NCBI RefSeq assembly: GCF_004522155.1
Contig: NZ_SDEA01000002.1
Span: 186,001-250,000 of the forward strand
Source: Paracoccus luteus
GTDB lineage: Bacteria > Pseudomonadota > Alphaproteobacteria > Rhodobacterales > Rhodobacteraceae
Length of the DNA: 64,000 nucleotides
Direction: 5' to 3'
A model generated the notes under the pieces. That model made no database searches. It was not told where the DNA came from and saw only the letters and a program-made list of their open reading frames with translations. Position numbers and translations under genes: made by a program. This document shows, in pieces, positions 44,981 to 54,434 of the stretch (the stretch's first letter is position 1; every line of letters starts with the position of its first letter).

Positions 44981-45342
44981 CAGCTGCCCCGATACGTCGA
45001 ATAGCCGTGCGGCGCGATCAGCAGCGGGACGTGATAATGATCCTCCTCGGCCAGGCCAAAGCGGATCGGCACCTCGTCCAGGAACCGCGGCCCGGCGGCG
45101 TCCACGCCCTCGGCGTCCAGCCACGCGCCGACGTGGAACACCAGCTCGTACCGGCCCGTGGCAAAGCTCTCGGCCGGCAGGATCGGGGCGTCGGTGCGCC
45201 CGTCGCGGTTGGTCAGCATCTCGGCCAGCCGCTCGCGCCCGCCCGGCGTGCCGGGGTCCAGCCGGAACAGTTCGATCCGCATCCCGCTGGCGGGGCGTCC
45301 GCCGGCGGTGTCCAGAACATGGGTCGTCAGGTAACCGGCCAT
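44980..45342 (-). CDS. uraH: 5-hydroxyisourate hydrolase (transthyretin-like)
   Basis: 120-residue transthyretin-family enzyme, second step of urate degradation. Catalytic signatures: LTTHVLDTAGGRPA (His), NRDGRTDAP (Arg), DHYHVPLLIAP (His) and the C-terminal tetrapeptide YRGS. AAGGAAACGAC precedes ATG 45342. Between the permease gene and puuD. OHCU decarboxylase and allantoinase are not in the window. Confidence 0.96.
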   Translation of the reverse strand: MAGYLTTHVLDTAGGRPASGMRIELFRLDPGTPGGRERLAEMLTNRDGRTDAPILPAESFATGRYELVFHVGAWLDAEGVDAAGPRFLDEVPIRFGLAEEDHYHVPLLIAPHGYSTYRGS

Positions 45343-45356
45343 GTCGTTTCCTTCCC

Positions 45357-46847
45357 TCAATGCGCGTCGGCGGCGGCGCCCGCGCGGCGCAGCTCATCCT
45401 CGTCCACCGGGCGCGCGCCGTTGAAATACCAGTTCAACGCGACCGCCGCGACCGCCGCCAGCAAAATGCCCGAATGGCTGAGAACCTTGGTCGCCTGCGG
45501 CAGCCACTGGTCAAAGTCGTTGGCGATCATCGGGATCATGCCGAACCCCAGCGACACCGCGACGATGAACAGGTTGTGCCGGCCCGAGGTGAAATCGACC
45601 CGCGCCAGGATGCGGATGCCGGTCGCCGCCACCATGCCGAACATGACCAGCCCGGCGCCGCCCAGGACGACCGTGGGCAGCGCCTCGACCAGCGCGCCCA
45701 TCTTGGGGATCAGCCCCAGCACCACCATGATGACCCCGCCCACGACGCACACGAACCGCGACCGGACCCCGGTGACGCCGACCAGCCCGACGTTCTGGCT
45801 GAACGAGGTATAGGGAAAGGTGTTGAAGATGCCGCCCAGCAGCGTGCCGACCCCGTCCGCGCGCAGCCCGGCGGCCAGCGCGGGCTGCGTCACCTTGCGC
45901 CCGACGATGTCGCCAAGCGCCAGGAACATGCCGGTCGATTCGATCATCACCACCAGCATGACCAGCGACATGGTGACGATCATCACCGGATCGAACGTCG
46001 GCATCCCGAAATGGAACGGCGCGATCGGCGCGAACCACGCGGCCGAGGCGACCTTTTCGAAATGCATCAGCCCCATCGCCGCGGCCACCACGCCGCCCAC
46101 CACGATGCCGATCAGCACCGCGATGTTGGACAGGAACCCGCGCGCGAACCGCGCCACCAGCAGGATCACCGCCAGCACGACCAGCGCCACCCCGATGTTG
46201 CCGGGCGCCGCATACAGCGGGTTGGGCACGGTGGGCGCCAGCCGCAGACCGTCCGGCACGGTTCCGGTGGCGATCTGCGCGTCCAGCCAGGCCTGCATCG
46301 CCGGATCGACGATCCGGGGCGCGGTCGGCCCCTGCTGCAGGCCGAAGATCCAGTTGATGCCGACCGGCATCAGCGAGATCCCGATGGTCAGGATCACCGT
46401 CCCGGTGACGACCGGCGGGAAGAACCGCAGCATCCGGCTGACCAGCGGCGCGATCAGGATGCCCACGATCCCCGCCCCGATGACCGCGCCGAACAGCGCC
46501 CGCGCGCCGTCCGGTCCGGGCGTGGCGTTGGCGATGGCGACCATCGGGCCGACGGCGGCGAAGGTCACGCCCATCATCACCGGCAGGCGGATGCCCAGCC
46601 AGGCCCCCACGCCCATCGACTGGATGATCGAGGCGATGCCGCAGACGAACAGGTCGGCCGAGATCAGGAACGCCACATCCTCGGGCGGCAGTTTCAGCGC
46701 GCGGCCGACGATCAGCGGCACCGCGATGGCGCCGGCATACATCACCAGCACATGCTGCAGCCCCAGCGCGAACATGCGCGGGGCTGGCAGCACCTCGTCC
46801 ACGGCATCGCGGGCCGGCATTGCCCCCGCGTGGGTCGTTGATTGCAT
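45357..46847 (-). CDS. NCS2 family xanthine/uric acid permease
   Basis: Nucleobase-cation symporter-2, 496 residues, about 12-14 membrane segments. Family motifs: GLQHVLVMYAGAIAVPLIVG at the start, IESTGMFLALGDIVGRKV, and FNTFPYTSFSQNVGLVGVTGVRSRFV, which fits urate/xanthine carriers. RBS AGGGACC before ATG 46847. Located before uraH-puuD, so uptake of urate or xanthine is the likely task. Confidence 0.93.
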   Translation of the reverse strand: MQSTTHAGAMPARDAVDEVLPAPRMFALGLQHVLVMYAGAIAVPLIVGRALKLPPEDVAFLISADLFVCGIASIIQSMGVGAWLGIRLPVMMGVTFAAVGPMVAIANATPGPDGARALFGAVIGAGIVGILIAPLVSRMLRFFPPVVTGTVILTIGISLMPVGINWIFGLQQGPTAPRIVDPAMQAWLDAQIATGTVPDGLRLAPTVPNPLYAAPGNIGVALVVLAVILLVARFARGFLSNIAVLIGIVVGGVVAAAMGLMHFEKVASAAWFAPIAPFHFGMPTFDPVMIVTMSLVMLVVMIESTGMFLALGDIVGRKVTQPALAAGLRADGVGTLLGGIFNTFPYTSFSQNVGLVGVTGVRSRFVCVVGGVIMVVLGLIPKMGALVEALPTVVLGGAGLVMFGMVAATGIRILARVDFTSGRHNLFIVAVSLGFGMIPMIANDFDQWLPQATKVLSHSGILLAAVAAVALNWYFNGARPVDEDELRRAGAAADAH

Positions 46848-46981
46848 GGTCCCTGTCCTTGCGTGTCGGTTTTGCCTGTGATGATGGTCCATCGGAACGG
46901 GCGCGCAATAGGCCTGATCCGCCTTTCCACAGGGTGGAACCCGATTGCGCCGCCGCTTGCGATGGACCAGCCTCAGACCCG

Positions 46982-47833
46982 ATGACCTGCCCGCCCCCCG
47001 ATACGCCGCCGGACACGCCCGCCGAACCCGCCGCCCAGCCCTCGCGCCGCCCCGGCCGTCCGCGCCGCAGCGAGGCGCCCGCGGGCGCCCGCGTGGTGGA
47101 CCGCGCGCTGGATGCGCTGGCCGCGCTGGCGGAATCCGAGGGGCTGACCCTCAGCGAGCTGGCCGCGCGGCTGGGCCTGCCGATCTCCACGATGCACCGG
47201 CTGCTGGTGCCGCTGGCGGCGCGCAGGCTGGCGGAATCGGACCCCGCCACCGGGCGCTGGGCGGTCGGGCCGGGCGCGTTCCGTCTGGGCGCGGCGTTCC
47301 TGCGCCGGGGCGGGCTGGCCGACCGCGCCCAGCCGCATCTGCGCGCGCTGGCCGCCGCCAGCGGCGAGACCGCGGCGCTGGCGGTGCCGGACGGCGACGG
47401 CGCGCTGGTGGTGGCGCAGGTCGAATCCCACGCCGCGCTGCGGGTCAGCCTGACACCGGGCACGCGCCTGCCGCTGCACGCCAGCGCGGCCGGAAAGGCG
47501 CTGATCGCGCATCTGCCGCTGGAACGGGCGCGCGACCTGCTGGGGCGCGGGTCGCTGCCGGCGCTGACGGCGCGGACGATGACCGATCAGGGCGAACTGA
47601 CCGCCGATCTGGCGACGCTGCGCCATCGCGGCGTGCTGACCGACCTTGGCGAATCGGCGGACGGTCAGGCGGCGCTGGCGGCCCCGGTGTTTTCCGGCAT
47701 CGGCGATCCGGTCGCGGCGCTGACGCTGGCCGGACCCGCCGCCCGGCTGGACGGCCCCCGGATCGAGGCGCTGGCCCCGGTGTTGGCGCGGGCGGCGCGC
47801 GACCTTGGCGCGGCGATGGGCGGGCGGGCCTGA
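46982..47833 (+). CDS. IclR family transcriptional regulator
   Basis: 283 residues. Pro-rich lead, then the winged helix (VVDRALDALAALAESEGLTLSELAARLGLPISTMHRLLVPL) and the IclR effector domain with LHASAAGKALIAHLP. Divergent from the purine permease operon across 134 bp, so likely its regulator; URIC/AllR-type IclR proteins control purine catabolism elsewhere. Start ATG 46982 (MTCPPPDTPP); earlier in-frame codons are outside the domain. Confidence 0.9.
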   Translation: MTCPPPDTPPDTPAEPAAQPSRRPGRPRRSEAPAGARVVDRALDALAALAESEGLTLSELAARLGLPISTMHRLLVPLAARRLAESDPATGRWAVGPGAFRLGAAFLRRGGLADRAQPHLRALAAASGETAALAVPDGDGALVVAQVESHAALRVSLTPGTRLPLHASAAGKALIAHLPLERARDLLGRGSLPALTARTMTDQGELTADLATLRHRGVLTDLGESADGQAALAAPVFSGIGDPVAALTLAGPAARLDGPRIEALAPVLARAARDLGAAMGGRA

Positions 47834-47837
47834 CCGC

Positions 47838-50800
47838 TCAGGCCGGTTGCGCCGCGACCTGTTTGGGGGGGCGGTTGCCGGTCAGGCGGCGCACGGCGAC
47901 ATAGAACCCCGGCACGAAGAAAATCCCAAGGAAGGTCGCGGCCATCATCCCGCCCATCACCCCGATCCCGATCGAGTTCTGTGCGGCCGCCCCCGCGCCG
48001 GTGGCGATCGCCAGCGGCAGCACGCCCAGGATGAACGCCAGCGAGGTCATCAGGATCGGCCGCAGCCGCAGGCGCGCCGCCTCGACCGCGGCATCGGCGG
48101 GCGTGCGGCCGCGGGTTTCCAGGTCGCGGGCGAACTCGACGATCAGGATCGCGTTCTTGGCGGCCAGCCCGATGGTCGTGAGGATCCCCACCTTGAAATA
48201 GACGTCGTTCGACTGCCCGAAGATCAGCGCCGCCAGCACTGCGCCCAGAATGCCGACCGGCACCGACAGGATGACGGAAAACGGCACCGACCAGCTTTCA
48301 TACAGCGCCGCCAGCGACAGGAACACGACCAGCGCCGACAGCGCATACAGATAGGGCGCCTGATTGCCCGACTGGCGTTCCTGATAGCTCAGCCCCGTCC
48401 ACGCCACGCCAAAGCCGCCCGGCAGCTGCGTCACCAGCTCTTCCATCGCGTCCATCGCCTGACCGGAACTGAACCCCTCGGCCTCGGACCCCGACAGGGA
48501 AATGGCGTTCGTCCCCTCGAACCGCGCAAGGCGCGGCGAGACGGGCACCCACCGGGCCGACATGAAGGCGGAAAACGGCACCATCTCGCCCGAGGCGTTG
48601 CGCGCATACCACGCCTCGAGATCCTCGGGCTGCATGCGGAAGGCGGCGGCGCTCTGCACGATGACCGGGCGCAGCGTGTTGCCAAGGGCAAAGTCGTTGA
48701 CCTCGCGTCCGGCAAAGATCGTGGACAGCATCCCGTTCACGTCCGACAGGCTCAGCCCCGCCGCCTCGGCGCGCTGGGTGTCGATGTCCAGCCGCAGGGC
48801 GGCGTCATCCTCGTCGCCGCGGCCCTGCACGTTGGTCAGGCGCGGGTCGGATTCGGCCGCCAGTTCGACGCTTTTGGCGGCCTCGCGCAGCGCGGCAAGG
48901 CCCTGGTTCGACTGGTCGATGATGAACATCTCGAACCCGGCCGAGTTGCCAAGGCCCTGGATCGGCGGCGGCTGGACAAAGCTGACCCGGCCGGCGCGGT
49001 GGTCGCGGAACCGGTCGTTCGCCCGCTGGGTGATCGCCGATGCCGACTGGTCGGGGTTGGGGCGTTCGTCGAAATCCTTCAGCCGCACGAACAGCGTCGC
49101 GCGGCCCTGCCCGGTGCCGGAAAAGCCGAAGCCAAGCGCGCCGAAGGTGGACGCGACGGCGGATTCCCCGGTCAGCATGAACTGCTCGACCTCTTGCACC
49201 ACGGCCAGCGTCTGCTGGGTGGTCGAGCCTTCGGAGAGGTTGATCTGGGCCATCAGCACGCCCTGGTCCTCGGTCGGAAGGAAGGTGGATTCCATCCGCG
49301 TGAACAGCGCCCAGACCCCGGCCGAGATCGCCGCCAGCAGCACCAGCACCACGAACGGATGCCGCACGATCCGCGCCACGGCGCGGGCATAGCGTTCGGT
49401 CAGCCAGTCGAACCCGGTGTTGAACCAGCGCGCGGGCGCGAACCGCGCCGGCCCGTGGCCCGGGCGCAGCAGCGCCGCGGTCTGCGACGGCGTCAGGATC
49501 AGCGCGGCGGCCAGCGACAGCATCATGGCGCTGATGATGGTGACGGAAAACTGGCGGTAAACGACGCCGGTGGACCCGGCCATGAAGGCCATCGGCAGGA
49601 ATACCGCCGACAGCACCACCGCGATGCCGATCAGCGCGCCGGTGATCTGGCGCATGGATTTCTCGGTCGCCTCGACGGGGCCGATATGCTCCTCGGCCAT
49701 GACGCGCTCGACGTTCTCGACCACGACGATGGCGTCATCGACCAGCAGGCCGATGGCCAGCACCATCGCGAACATGGTCAGCGTGTTGATCGAATAGCCC
49801 ATCACCGCCAGCACGCCGAAGGTGCCCAGCAGCACCACCGGCACCACGACGACGGGGATGATCGTCGCGCGCCAGTTCTGCAGGAAGATCAGGATGACGG
49901 CGATGACCAGCGCGATGGCCTCGATCAGCGTGTGATAGACCTTTTCGATCGAGCGTTCGACAAAGGGCGAGGTGTCGTAGGCCACATACAGGTCCACGCC
50001 CTCGGGCAGGGCCGGGCGCAGGCTGTCCAGCACCGCGCGCACGCCCGCGGCGGTGTCCACGGCGTTTGCGCCCGTCTCGAGGTTGACCCCGAACCCGGCC
50101 GCGTTGTTGCCGTTCAGCCGCGAGCCGCTGCCATAGGACTGCTGCCCGATCTCGATCTCGGCCACGTCGCCCAGCCAGACGGACGACCCGTCGGCGCCGG
50201 TGCGCAGCAGGATGTTGCGGAAATCCTCGACGCTGGTCAGCTGACTTTGCGCGGTGATCGTGGCGGTGAACTGCTGGCCTTGCGTCACCGGCTGGCTGCC
50301 CAGCGACCCGACCGAGACGGTGGCGTTCTGTTCGGCCACCGCCGCCGTGATGTCGGACGGGGTCAGCTGGTATTGCGCCAGCCGCAGCGGGTCCAGCCAG
50401 ATCCGCATCGCATAGCCGGACCCGAAGATGTTGATGCCGCCCACCCCGTCCACGCGCTTGACCGGGCCTTCGACGACCTCTTCCAGCAAATTGCCCAGCT
50501 CGACCGTCTGATAGCGGCCGTCCATCGACGCGACCGCCCCCACCATCAGGATCGACGAGGTCGAGCGCGTCACCGACACGCCCTGGTTCTGCACCTGCGT
50601 CGGCAGCCGCGATTCGACGCTGCGGACCTTGGACTGCACGTCGTTCAGCGCGTCTGTCGGCTCGACGCTGTCGTCGAAGGTCAGGGTCAGCGACGACCGC
50701 CCCTGCGAGGAACTGGATTCGAAATAGATCAGCCCGTCGATGCCGGTCAGCGTGTCCTCGATCTGGGTGGTGACCGAGTTCTGCACCGCCTCGGCGGTGG

Positions 50801-50954
50801 CGCCGGGATAGCTGGCCGAGATGCGGACCGTGGTCGGCGCGATGTCGGGATACTGCGACACCGGCAGACCCAGCACCGACCAGATCCCCGCCAGCATCGT
50901 GACGATGGCCAGCACCCAGGCAAAGACCGGGCGGTGGATGAAATATTGCGCCAT
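47838..50954 (-). CDS. RND efflux pump inner membrane transporter (HAE1 type)
   Basis: 1038 residues, AcrB/MexB-like proton-driven drug exporter. N-terminal MAQYFIHRPVFAWVLAIVTMLAG, periplasmic porter domains, the transmembrane-4 Asp pair in IGLLVDDAIVVVENVERVM (about residues 405-406), and the second set of helices near FKVGILTTIGLAAKNAILIVEFA. ATG 50954 overlaps the stop of the adaptor gene. No outer membrane factor is encoded nearby, so it presumably uses a TolC from another locus. Substrate cannot be told from sequence. Confidence 0.95.
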   Translation of the reverse strand: MAQYFIHRPVFAWVLAIVTMLAGIWSVLGLPVSQYPDIAPTTVRISASYPGATAEAVQNSVTTQIEDTLTGIDGLIYFESSSSQGRSSLTLTFDDSVEPTDALNDVQSKVRSVESRLPTQVQNQGVSVTRSTSSILMVGAVASMDGRYQTVELGNLLEEVVEGPVKRVDGVGGINIFGSGYAMRIWLDPLRLAQYQLTPSDITAAVAEQNATVSVGSLGSQPVTQGQQFTATITAQSQLTSVEDFRNILLRTGADGSSVWLGDVAEIEIGQQSYGSGSRLNGNNAAGFGVNLETGANAVDTAAGVRAVLDSLRPALPEGVDLYVAYDTSPFVERSIEKVYHTLIEAIALVIAVILIFLQNWRATIIPVVVVPVVLLGTFGVLAVMGYSINTLTMFAMVLAIGLLVDDAIVVVENVERVMAEEHIGPVEATEKSMRQITGALIGIAVVLSAVFLPMAFMAGSTGVVYRQFSVTIISAMMLSLAAALILTPSQTAALLRPGHGPARFAPARWFNTGFDWLTERYARAVARIVRHPFVVLVLLAAISAGVWALFTRMESTFLPTEDQGVLMAQINLSEGSTTQQTLAVVQEVEQFMLTGESAVASTFGALGFGFSGTGQGRATLFVRLKDFDERPNPDQSASAITQRANDRFRDHRAGRVSFVQPPPIQGLGNSAGFEMFIIDQSNQGLAALREAAKSVELAAESDPRLTNVQGRGDEDDAALRLDIDTQRAEAAGLSLSDVNGMLSTIFAGREVNDFALGNTLRPVIVQSAAAFRMQPEDLEAWYARNASGEMVPFSAFMSARWVPVSPRLARFEGTNAISLSGSEAEGFSSGQAMDAMEELVTQLPGGFGVAWTGLSYQERQSGNQAPYLYALSALVVFLSLAALYESWSVPFSVILSVPVGILGAVLAALIFGQSNDVYFKVGILTTIGLAAKNAILIVEFARDLETRGRTPADAAVEAARLRLRPILMTSLAFILGVLPLAIATGAGAAAQNSIGIGVMGGMMAATFLGIFFVPGFYVAVRRLTGNRPPKQVAAQPA

Positions 50955-52255
50955 CAGTTCGCCGCGGTCGGCCCGGCCCCGGCAGGGCGGGCGGGCGCGG
51001 CGGCGGCGCTGACCTCGGCCGGGGGCGGCGCCACGCCCGCCGGTGCGGAGGCCGCGCCCGCCTGTGCGGGGGGCGTGTCGGCGCCAGCGGCGGCGGCCCC
51101 GATCTCGCGCACCACGCCCTGGGCGTCGATCTCGACCGGGACGGGCGTCACCTCGGCCCCGTCGCGCAGGTTGGTCAGCCCGTCCAGCACCAGCGCGTCG
51201 CCGGCCTCGACCCCCTCGGTCACGATCCAGGCGTTTTCATGGGTGCCGGTTTCGGTCAGCGTCACCTGGTCGGCGCGCCCGTCGCGGACGACGAACGCGG
51301 TCAGCGCCCCGCTGGCGGCGCGGCTGGTGGCGCGCTGCGGGACCAGCACGGCGTTGACCGAACCGACCGTCACCTCGACCCGCAGGAACTGGCCGGGCAG
51401 GATCAGCCGGTCGGGGTTGGGAAACTCCAGCCGGAACGGCACGGTGCCGGTGGTCGCCGATACCGCGATGCCGGGGCTGACCATGCGCCCGCCCAGCGGA
51501 TAATCCTGCCCGGTTTCAAGGATCAGCCTTGCGTCGGGGCCATCGCTGGGCTGCAAATTGCCCTGCGTGGCGCGTTCGCGGTTGCGCAGGATGCGCGCGC
51601 GGCTTTCCGAGACGTCCACATAGACCGGGTCCAGCTGCGTGACGGTGGTCAGCGCCTGCGTCTGGCTGGCCGTGACCAGGTCGCCGACCGACACCGCCGC
51701 GATGTCCACCACGCCGTCGATGGGGCTGCGGATCTGCGCGCGGTTCAGCGCCAGCTGCGCCAGGTCGCGCGCGGCTTGCGCCGCGGCCAGCTGCGCCTGC
51801 GCCGACGCAAGCGAGACCTGCGCGGTTTCCAATTCGGCCCGGCTGACCCCCGACCCCTGCAGGCGGTCATAGCGGTCCACCGTCGCCTGCGCGCCGGTGA
51901 CGGCGACCTCGGCCCCGGTCACACCCACCTGGGCGGCGGTCAGCTCGGCGGCCAGCGTCTCGGTGTCCAGCCGGAACAGCACCGTGCCCGTGTCCACCTG
52001 CTCGCCGGGTTCATAGGCGATCTCGACGATTTCGCCGCCGACCTGGGGGCGGATGGCGGTCTGCGCCACCGCGACGGCGCGTCCCGGCAGTGTGACGGTC
52101 ACGGTGACATCCTCGCGCCGCAGTTCGGCGACGCCGACCTGGGCCGGGCCGCCGGAACCGCCGTCGCCGCCCGGGGTGCCGCCGCCCTGCTGCGCAAGCG
52201 CGGGCGCGGCCAGCGCCGCGCACAGGACGATCAGGGCGGATCGGGGAAGGATCAT
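50954..52255 (-). CDS. RND efflux pump periplasmic adaptor (membrane fusion) protein
   Basis: 433 residues with signal peptide (MILPRSALIVLCAALAAPALA-QQ); no lipobox Cys. Barrel-sandwich hybrid IRPQVGGEIVEIAYEPGEQVDTGTVLF, coiled coil rich in AQLAAAQAARD, then RSPIDGVVDIAAVSVGDLV. The last ~55 residues are Ala/Pro-rich. GAGGTGCC precedes ATG 52255. Stop and RND start overlap (TGATG). Confidence 0.93.
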   Translation of the reverse strand: MILPRSALIVLCAALAAPALAQQGGGTPGGDGGSGGPAQVGVAELRREDVTVTVTLPGRAVAVAQTAIRPQVGGEIVEIAYEPGEQVDTGTVLFRLDTETLAAELTAAQVGVTGAEVAVTGAQATVDRYDRLQGSGVSRAELETAQVSLASAQAQLAAAQAARDLAQLALNRAQIRSPIDGVVDIAAVSVGDLVTASQTQALTTVTQLDPVYVDVSESRARILRNRERATQGNLQPSDGPDARLILETGQDYPLGGRMVSPGIAVSATTGTVPFRLEFPNPDRLILPGQFLRVEVTVGSVNAVLVPQRATSRAASGALTAFVVRDGRADQVTLTETGTHENAWIVTEGVEAGDALVLDGLTNLRDGAEVTPVPVEIDAQGVVREIGAAAAGADTPPAQAGAASAPAGVAPPPAEVSAAAAPARPAGAGPTAAN

Positions 52256-52364
52256 GGCACCTCGGATGCGTTCCCATTGGTGTGGCAGCACCCCCCCGCG
52301 CGATCAACCCGCTGCCGGGCGCGCCAGCATCACGCCCTCGTCAACCGGGCGCGAGGATGGGGGC

Positions 52365-53378
52365 TCAGCCCAGCCATCCCGCAAAGCGCAGTTCCCCGTC
52401 CAGCGTCGCCACATGGGCGGCGGGCGTGCCCGGCGCGATGGCAAGCGGCGGCAGGCGCATCGCCGCGCGGGGAATGTCGGTCGCCATCGCCAGGCAGCGG
52501 TCCAGCGCGACGCCGCCGTCGCGGTGCAGGCGGCGCAGGCAGGTCACAAGGTCCACATGGGCGCCGGCCAGCGCGCCGTCCGCGTTGACCAGCCGCCCGT
52601 CCCGCACCGCGATGTCGCGCCCGTAAAGCGCAAAGCGGTCCGGCCCCCCCACGGTCGCCATCGCGTCCGACACCAGAAAGCTGCGATCGGCCCGATGCGC
52701 GGCCAGCGCGATGCGCAGCGCGTCCCAGGCGACGTGGTGGCCGTCCGCGATCAGGCCCACGTGGGCGTCGGACAGGATCGCCGCGCCCGCCAACCCGGGC
52801 TCGCGGTGCGCCAGCGGCGGCATGGCGTTGAAAAGATGCGTGACCATCGTCACGCCTTGCGCAAAGGCCGCCCGCGCCTGCGCCGCCGTGGCCATGCTGT
52901 GCCCCGCCGACAGCACCACGCCCAGGGCCGCCGCCCGCGCCAGCCACGCAGGCTCGGCGCGTTCCGGCGCCAGCGTCAGCAGGACCGGGACGCCCGCCGC
53001 CCGCAGCCGCGCCAGCACCGCCAGCGTGCGGTCGTCCGGCGGGCGGATGTGGGCGGCGTCATGGGTGCCGCGTTTTTCGGGGGCGATGTGCGGCCCCTCG
53101 ATATGCAGGCCCGCGATGCCGTCGCCGTGGGCGGCGATGGCGGCGTCGGCGGCGGCCTCCATCACCTCGGGGGCGTCGGTGATGACGGTCGGCAGCATGG
53201 CGAGGGTGCCAAGGGCGCGATGCGCGGCGCGGATGGCGCGCAGGCCGTCCGGCGTTGGCGTCGTGTTCACCAGCACGCCGCCGCCGCCGTTCACCTGCAG
53301 GTCGGTCGGGCCGGGGATCGCCAGGTGCGGACGTGCGTCGGGGGTCGCGCCGCCCAGCGGCCGCACCTGATCCACCAC
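52365..53378 (-). CDS. nagA: N-acetylglucosamine-6-phosphate deacetylase, start uncertain
   Basis: Removes acetate from GlcNAc-6-phosphate. Metal and substrate motifs: LHIEGPHIAPEKRGTHD, LSAGHSMATAAQA, THLFNAMPPLAHREPG, ADGHHV and LVSDAMATVGGPD. From the first standard start (GTG 53378) it has 337 residues, short for the family (~380). In-frame sequence upstream encodes a family-like N-terminus (ALIAPELTWRDGALHPG), with no ATG, GTG or TTG; only CTG at 53450 or 53459 could start it. The second has GAAGG ~11 nt upstream. Translation probably starts at one of these CTG codons inside the ROK gene end. Confidence 0.88.
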   Translation of the reverse strand: MVDQVRPLGGATPDARPHLAIPGPTDLQVNGGGGVLVNTTPTPDGLRAIRAAHRALGTLAMLPTVITDAPEVMEAAADAAIAAHGDGIAGLHIEGPHIAPEKRGTHDAAHIRPPDDRTLAVLARLRAAGVPVLLTLAPERAEPAWLARAAALGVVLSAGHSMATAAQARAAFAQGVTMVTHLFNAMPPLAHREPGLAGAAILSDAHVGLIADGHHVAWDALRIALAAHRADRSFLVSDAMATVGGPDRFALYGRDIAVRDGRLVNADGALAGAHVDLVTCLRRLHRDGGVALDRCLAMATDIPRAAMRLPPLAIAPGTPAAHVATLDGELRFAGWLG

Positions 53379-53446
53379 GCCGCCGCGGACGCGGATCGAA
53401 AGACCGGGGTGCAGCGCGCCATCCCGCCAGGTCAGCTCGGGGGCGA

Positions 53447-54370
53447 TCAGGGCGTCCAGGGCAGCACGCCTTCGGCGATGCGCCGCGCCAGCAGCGCCGC
53501 GCCGCGCACGCCGCTGGCGTCGCCGAACCGCGCCACCCTTATCGCGGGCGCGGGGACGCCCGGCATCAGCCGCGCGGGCAGCGCATCGGTCAACCGCTGC
53601 GCCACGCCGGGCATCTGCGACAGCCCGCCGCCCAGCACGACCACGCGCGGATCGATGGTCATCTGCAGCATCTCAAGGCATTCCGCCGCCAGATCGGCCC
53701 ACATCGCCAGCACCGGCTCGGTTGCCGCCCCTGCCGCGACCACCTGCAGCGCGGTCAGCGGCCCCAGTCCGGCGTGCTGCGCCAGCCGGGTCAGCCCCGG
53801 CCCCGCGACATAGGTTTCCACGCAGCCCTCGCGCCCGCAGCCGCAGGGCCACAGCGGCAGGCCGTGGCGCGCCAGCGCGCGGGCGGGCATGCCCGCATGG
53901 CCGATTTCCACCGCGATGCCGCCATAGCGCGGCGCGGGCGCGCCCGCGATGCACAGCCCGGCCGCAACCCCGGTGCCCAGGATCAGCCCGACGGCCGCGT
54001 CCGAGCCCTCGGCCGCGCCGCCGTTCGCCTCGGAAAATGCCAGCGCCATCGAATCGTTCATCACCGGCAGGCGGCGGCCCAGACGCGCGACCAGCCGGTC
54101 CTGCATGGGCTGGCCGCTGATCGGCAGGTTGGCGGTCTGCGCGATCCCGCTGTCCGGCTCGACCACGCCGGTCATGGCGATGCCCACGGGCAGGTCAGGC
54201 GCGCCCGCCTGCGCCTGCAGCCAGCCGACCTGCCCGGCCAGCGCGTCAAAGAACGCGTCCGCGCTGTCCCGCGGCGTCGGCACGCGATGGGTCGCCACGG
54301 TGTCCAGCGCGGCGTCGAACAGCCGCGCCTCGATCTTGGTCCCGCCGATGTCCAGCCCGCCGCAGATCAC
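53447..54370 (-). CDS. ROK family sugar kinase, probable N-acetylglucosamine kinase
   Basis: 307 residues. ATP-binding start CGGLDIGGTKIEARLFD; catalytic region NDSMALAFSEANGGAAEGSD; sugar-binding EIGHAG; ROK zinc motif CGCGREGCVETYVAG; VVVLGGGLSQMPG. With nagA directly downstream it would phosphorylate GlcNAc for deacetylation; glucokinase or another hexosamine is possible. Starts at GTG 54370 with GGGAGGGACAGCG before it. Confidence 0.9.
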   Translation of the reverse strand: MICGGLDIGGTKIEARLFDAALDTVATHRVPTPRDSADAFFDALAGQVGWLQAQAGAPDLPVGIAMTGVVEPDSGIAQTANLPISGQPMQDRLVARLGRRLPVMNDSMALAFSEANGGAAEGSDAAVGLILGTGVAAGLCIAGAPAPRYGGIAVEIGHAGMPARALARHGLPLWPCGCGREGCVETYVAGPGLTRLAQHAGLGPLTALQVVAAGAATEPVLAMWADLAAECLEMLQMTIDPRVVVLGGGLSQMPGVAQRLTDALPARLMPGVPAPAIRVARFGDASGVRGAALLARRIAEGVLPWTP

Positions 54371-54434
54371 CGCTGTCCCTCCCTGTTCGGGAATGTGATA
54401 ACGCCAGCCGCGCAGCGGCGCGAGGGGGGGCGGC

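Noticed and set aside
47805..51503. 1232-codon plus-strand open frame
   Set aside because: Antisense to the RND transporter and adaptor genes; composition is Arg/His/Gly/Asp-rich nonsense typical of high-GC shadows.
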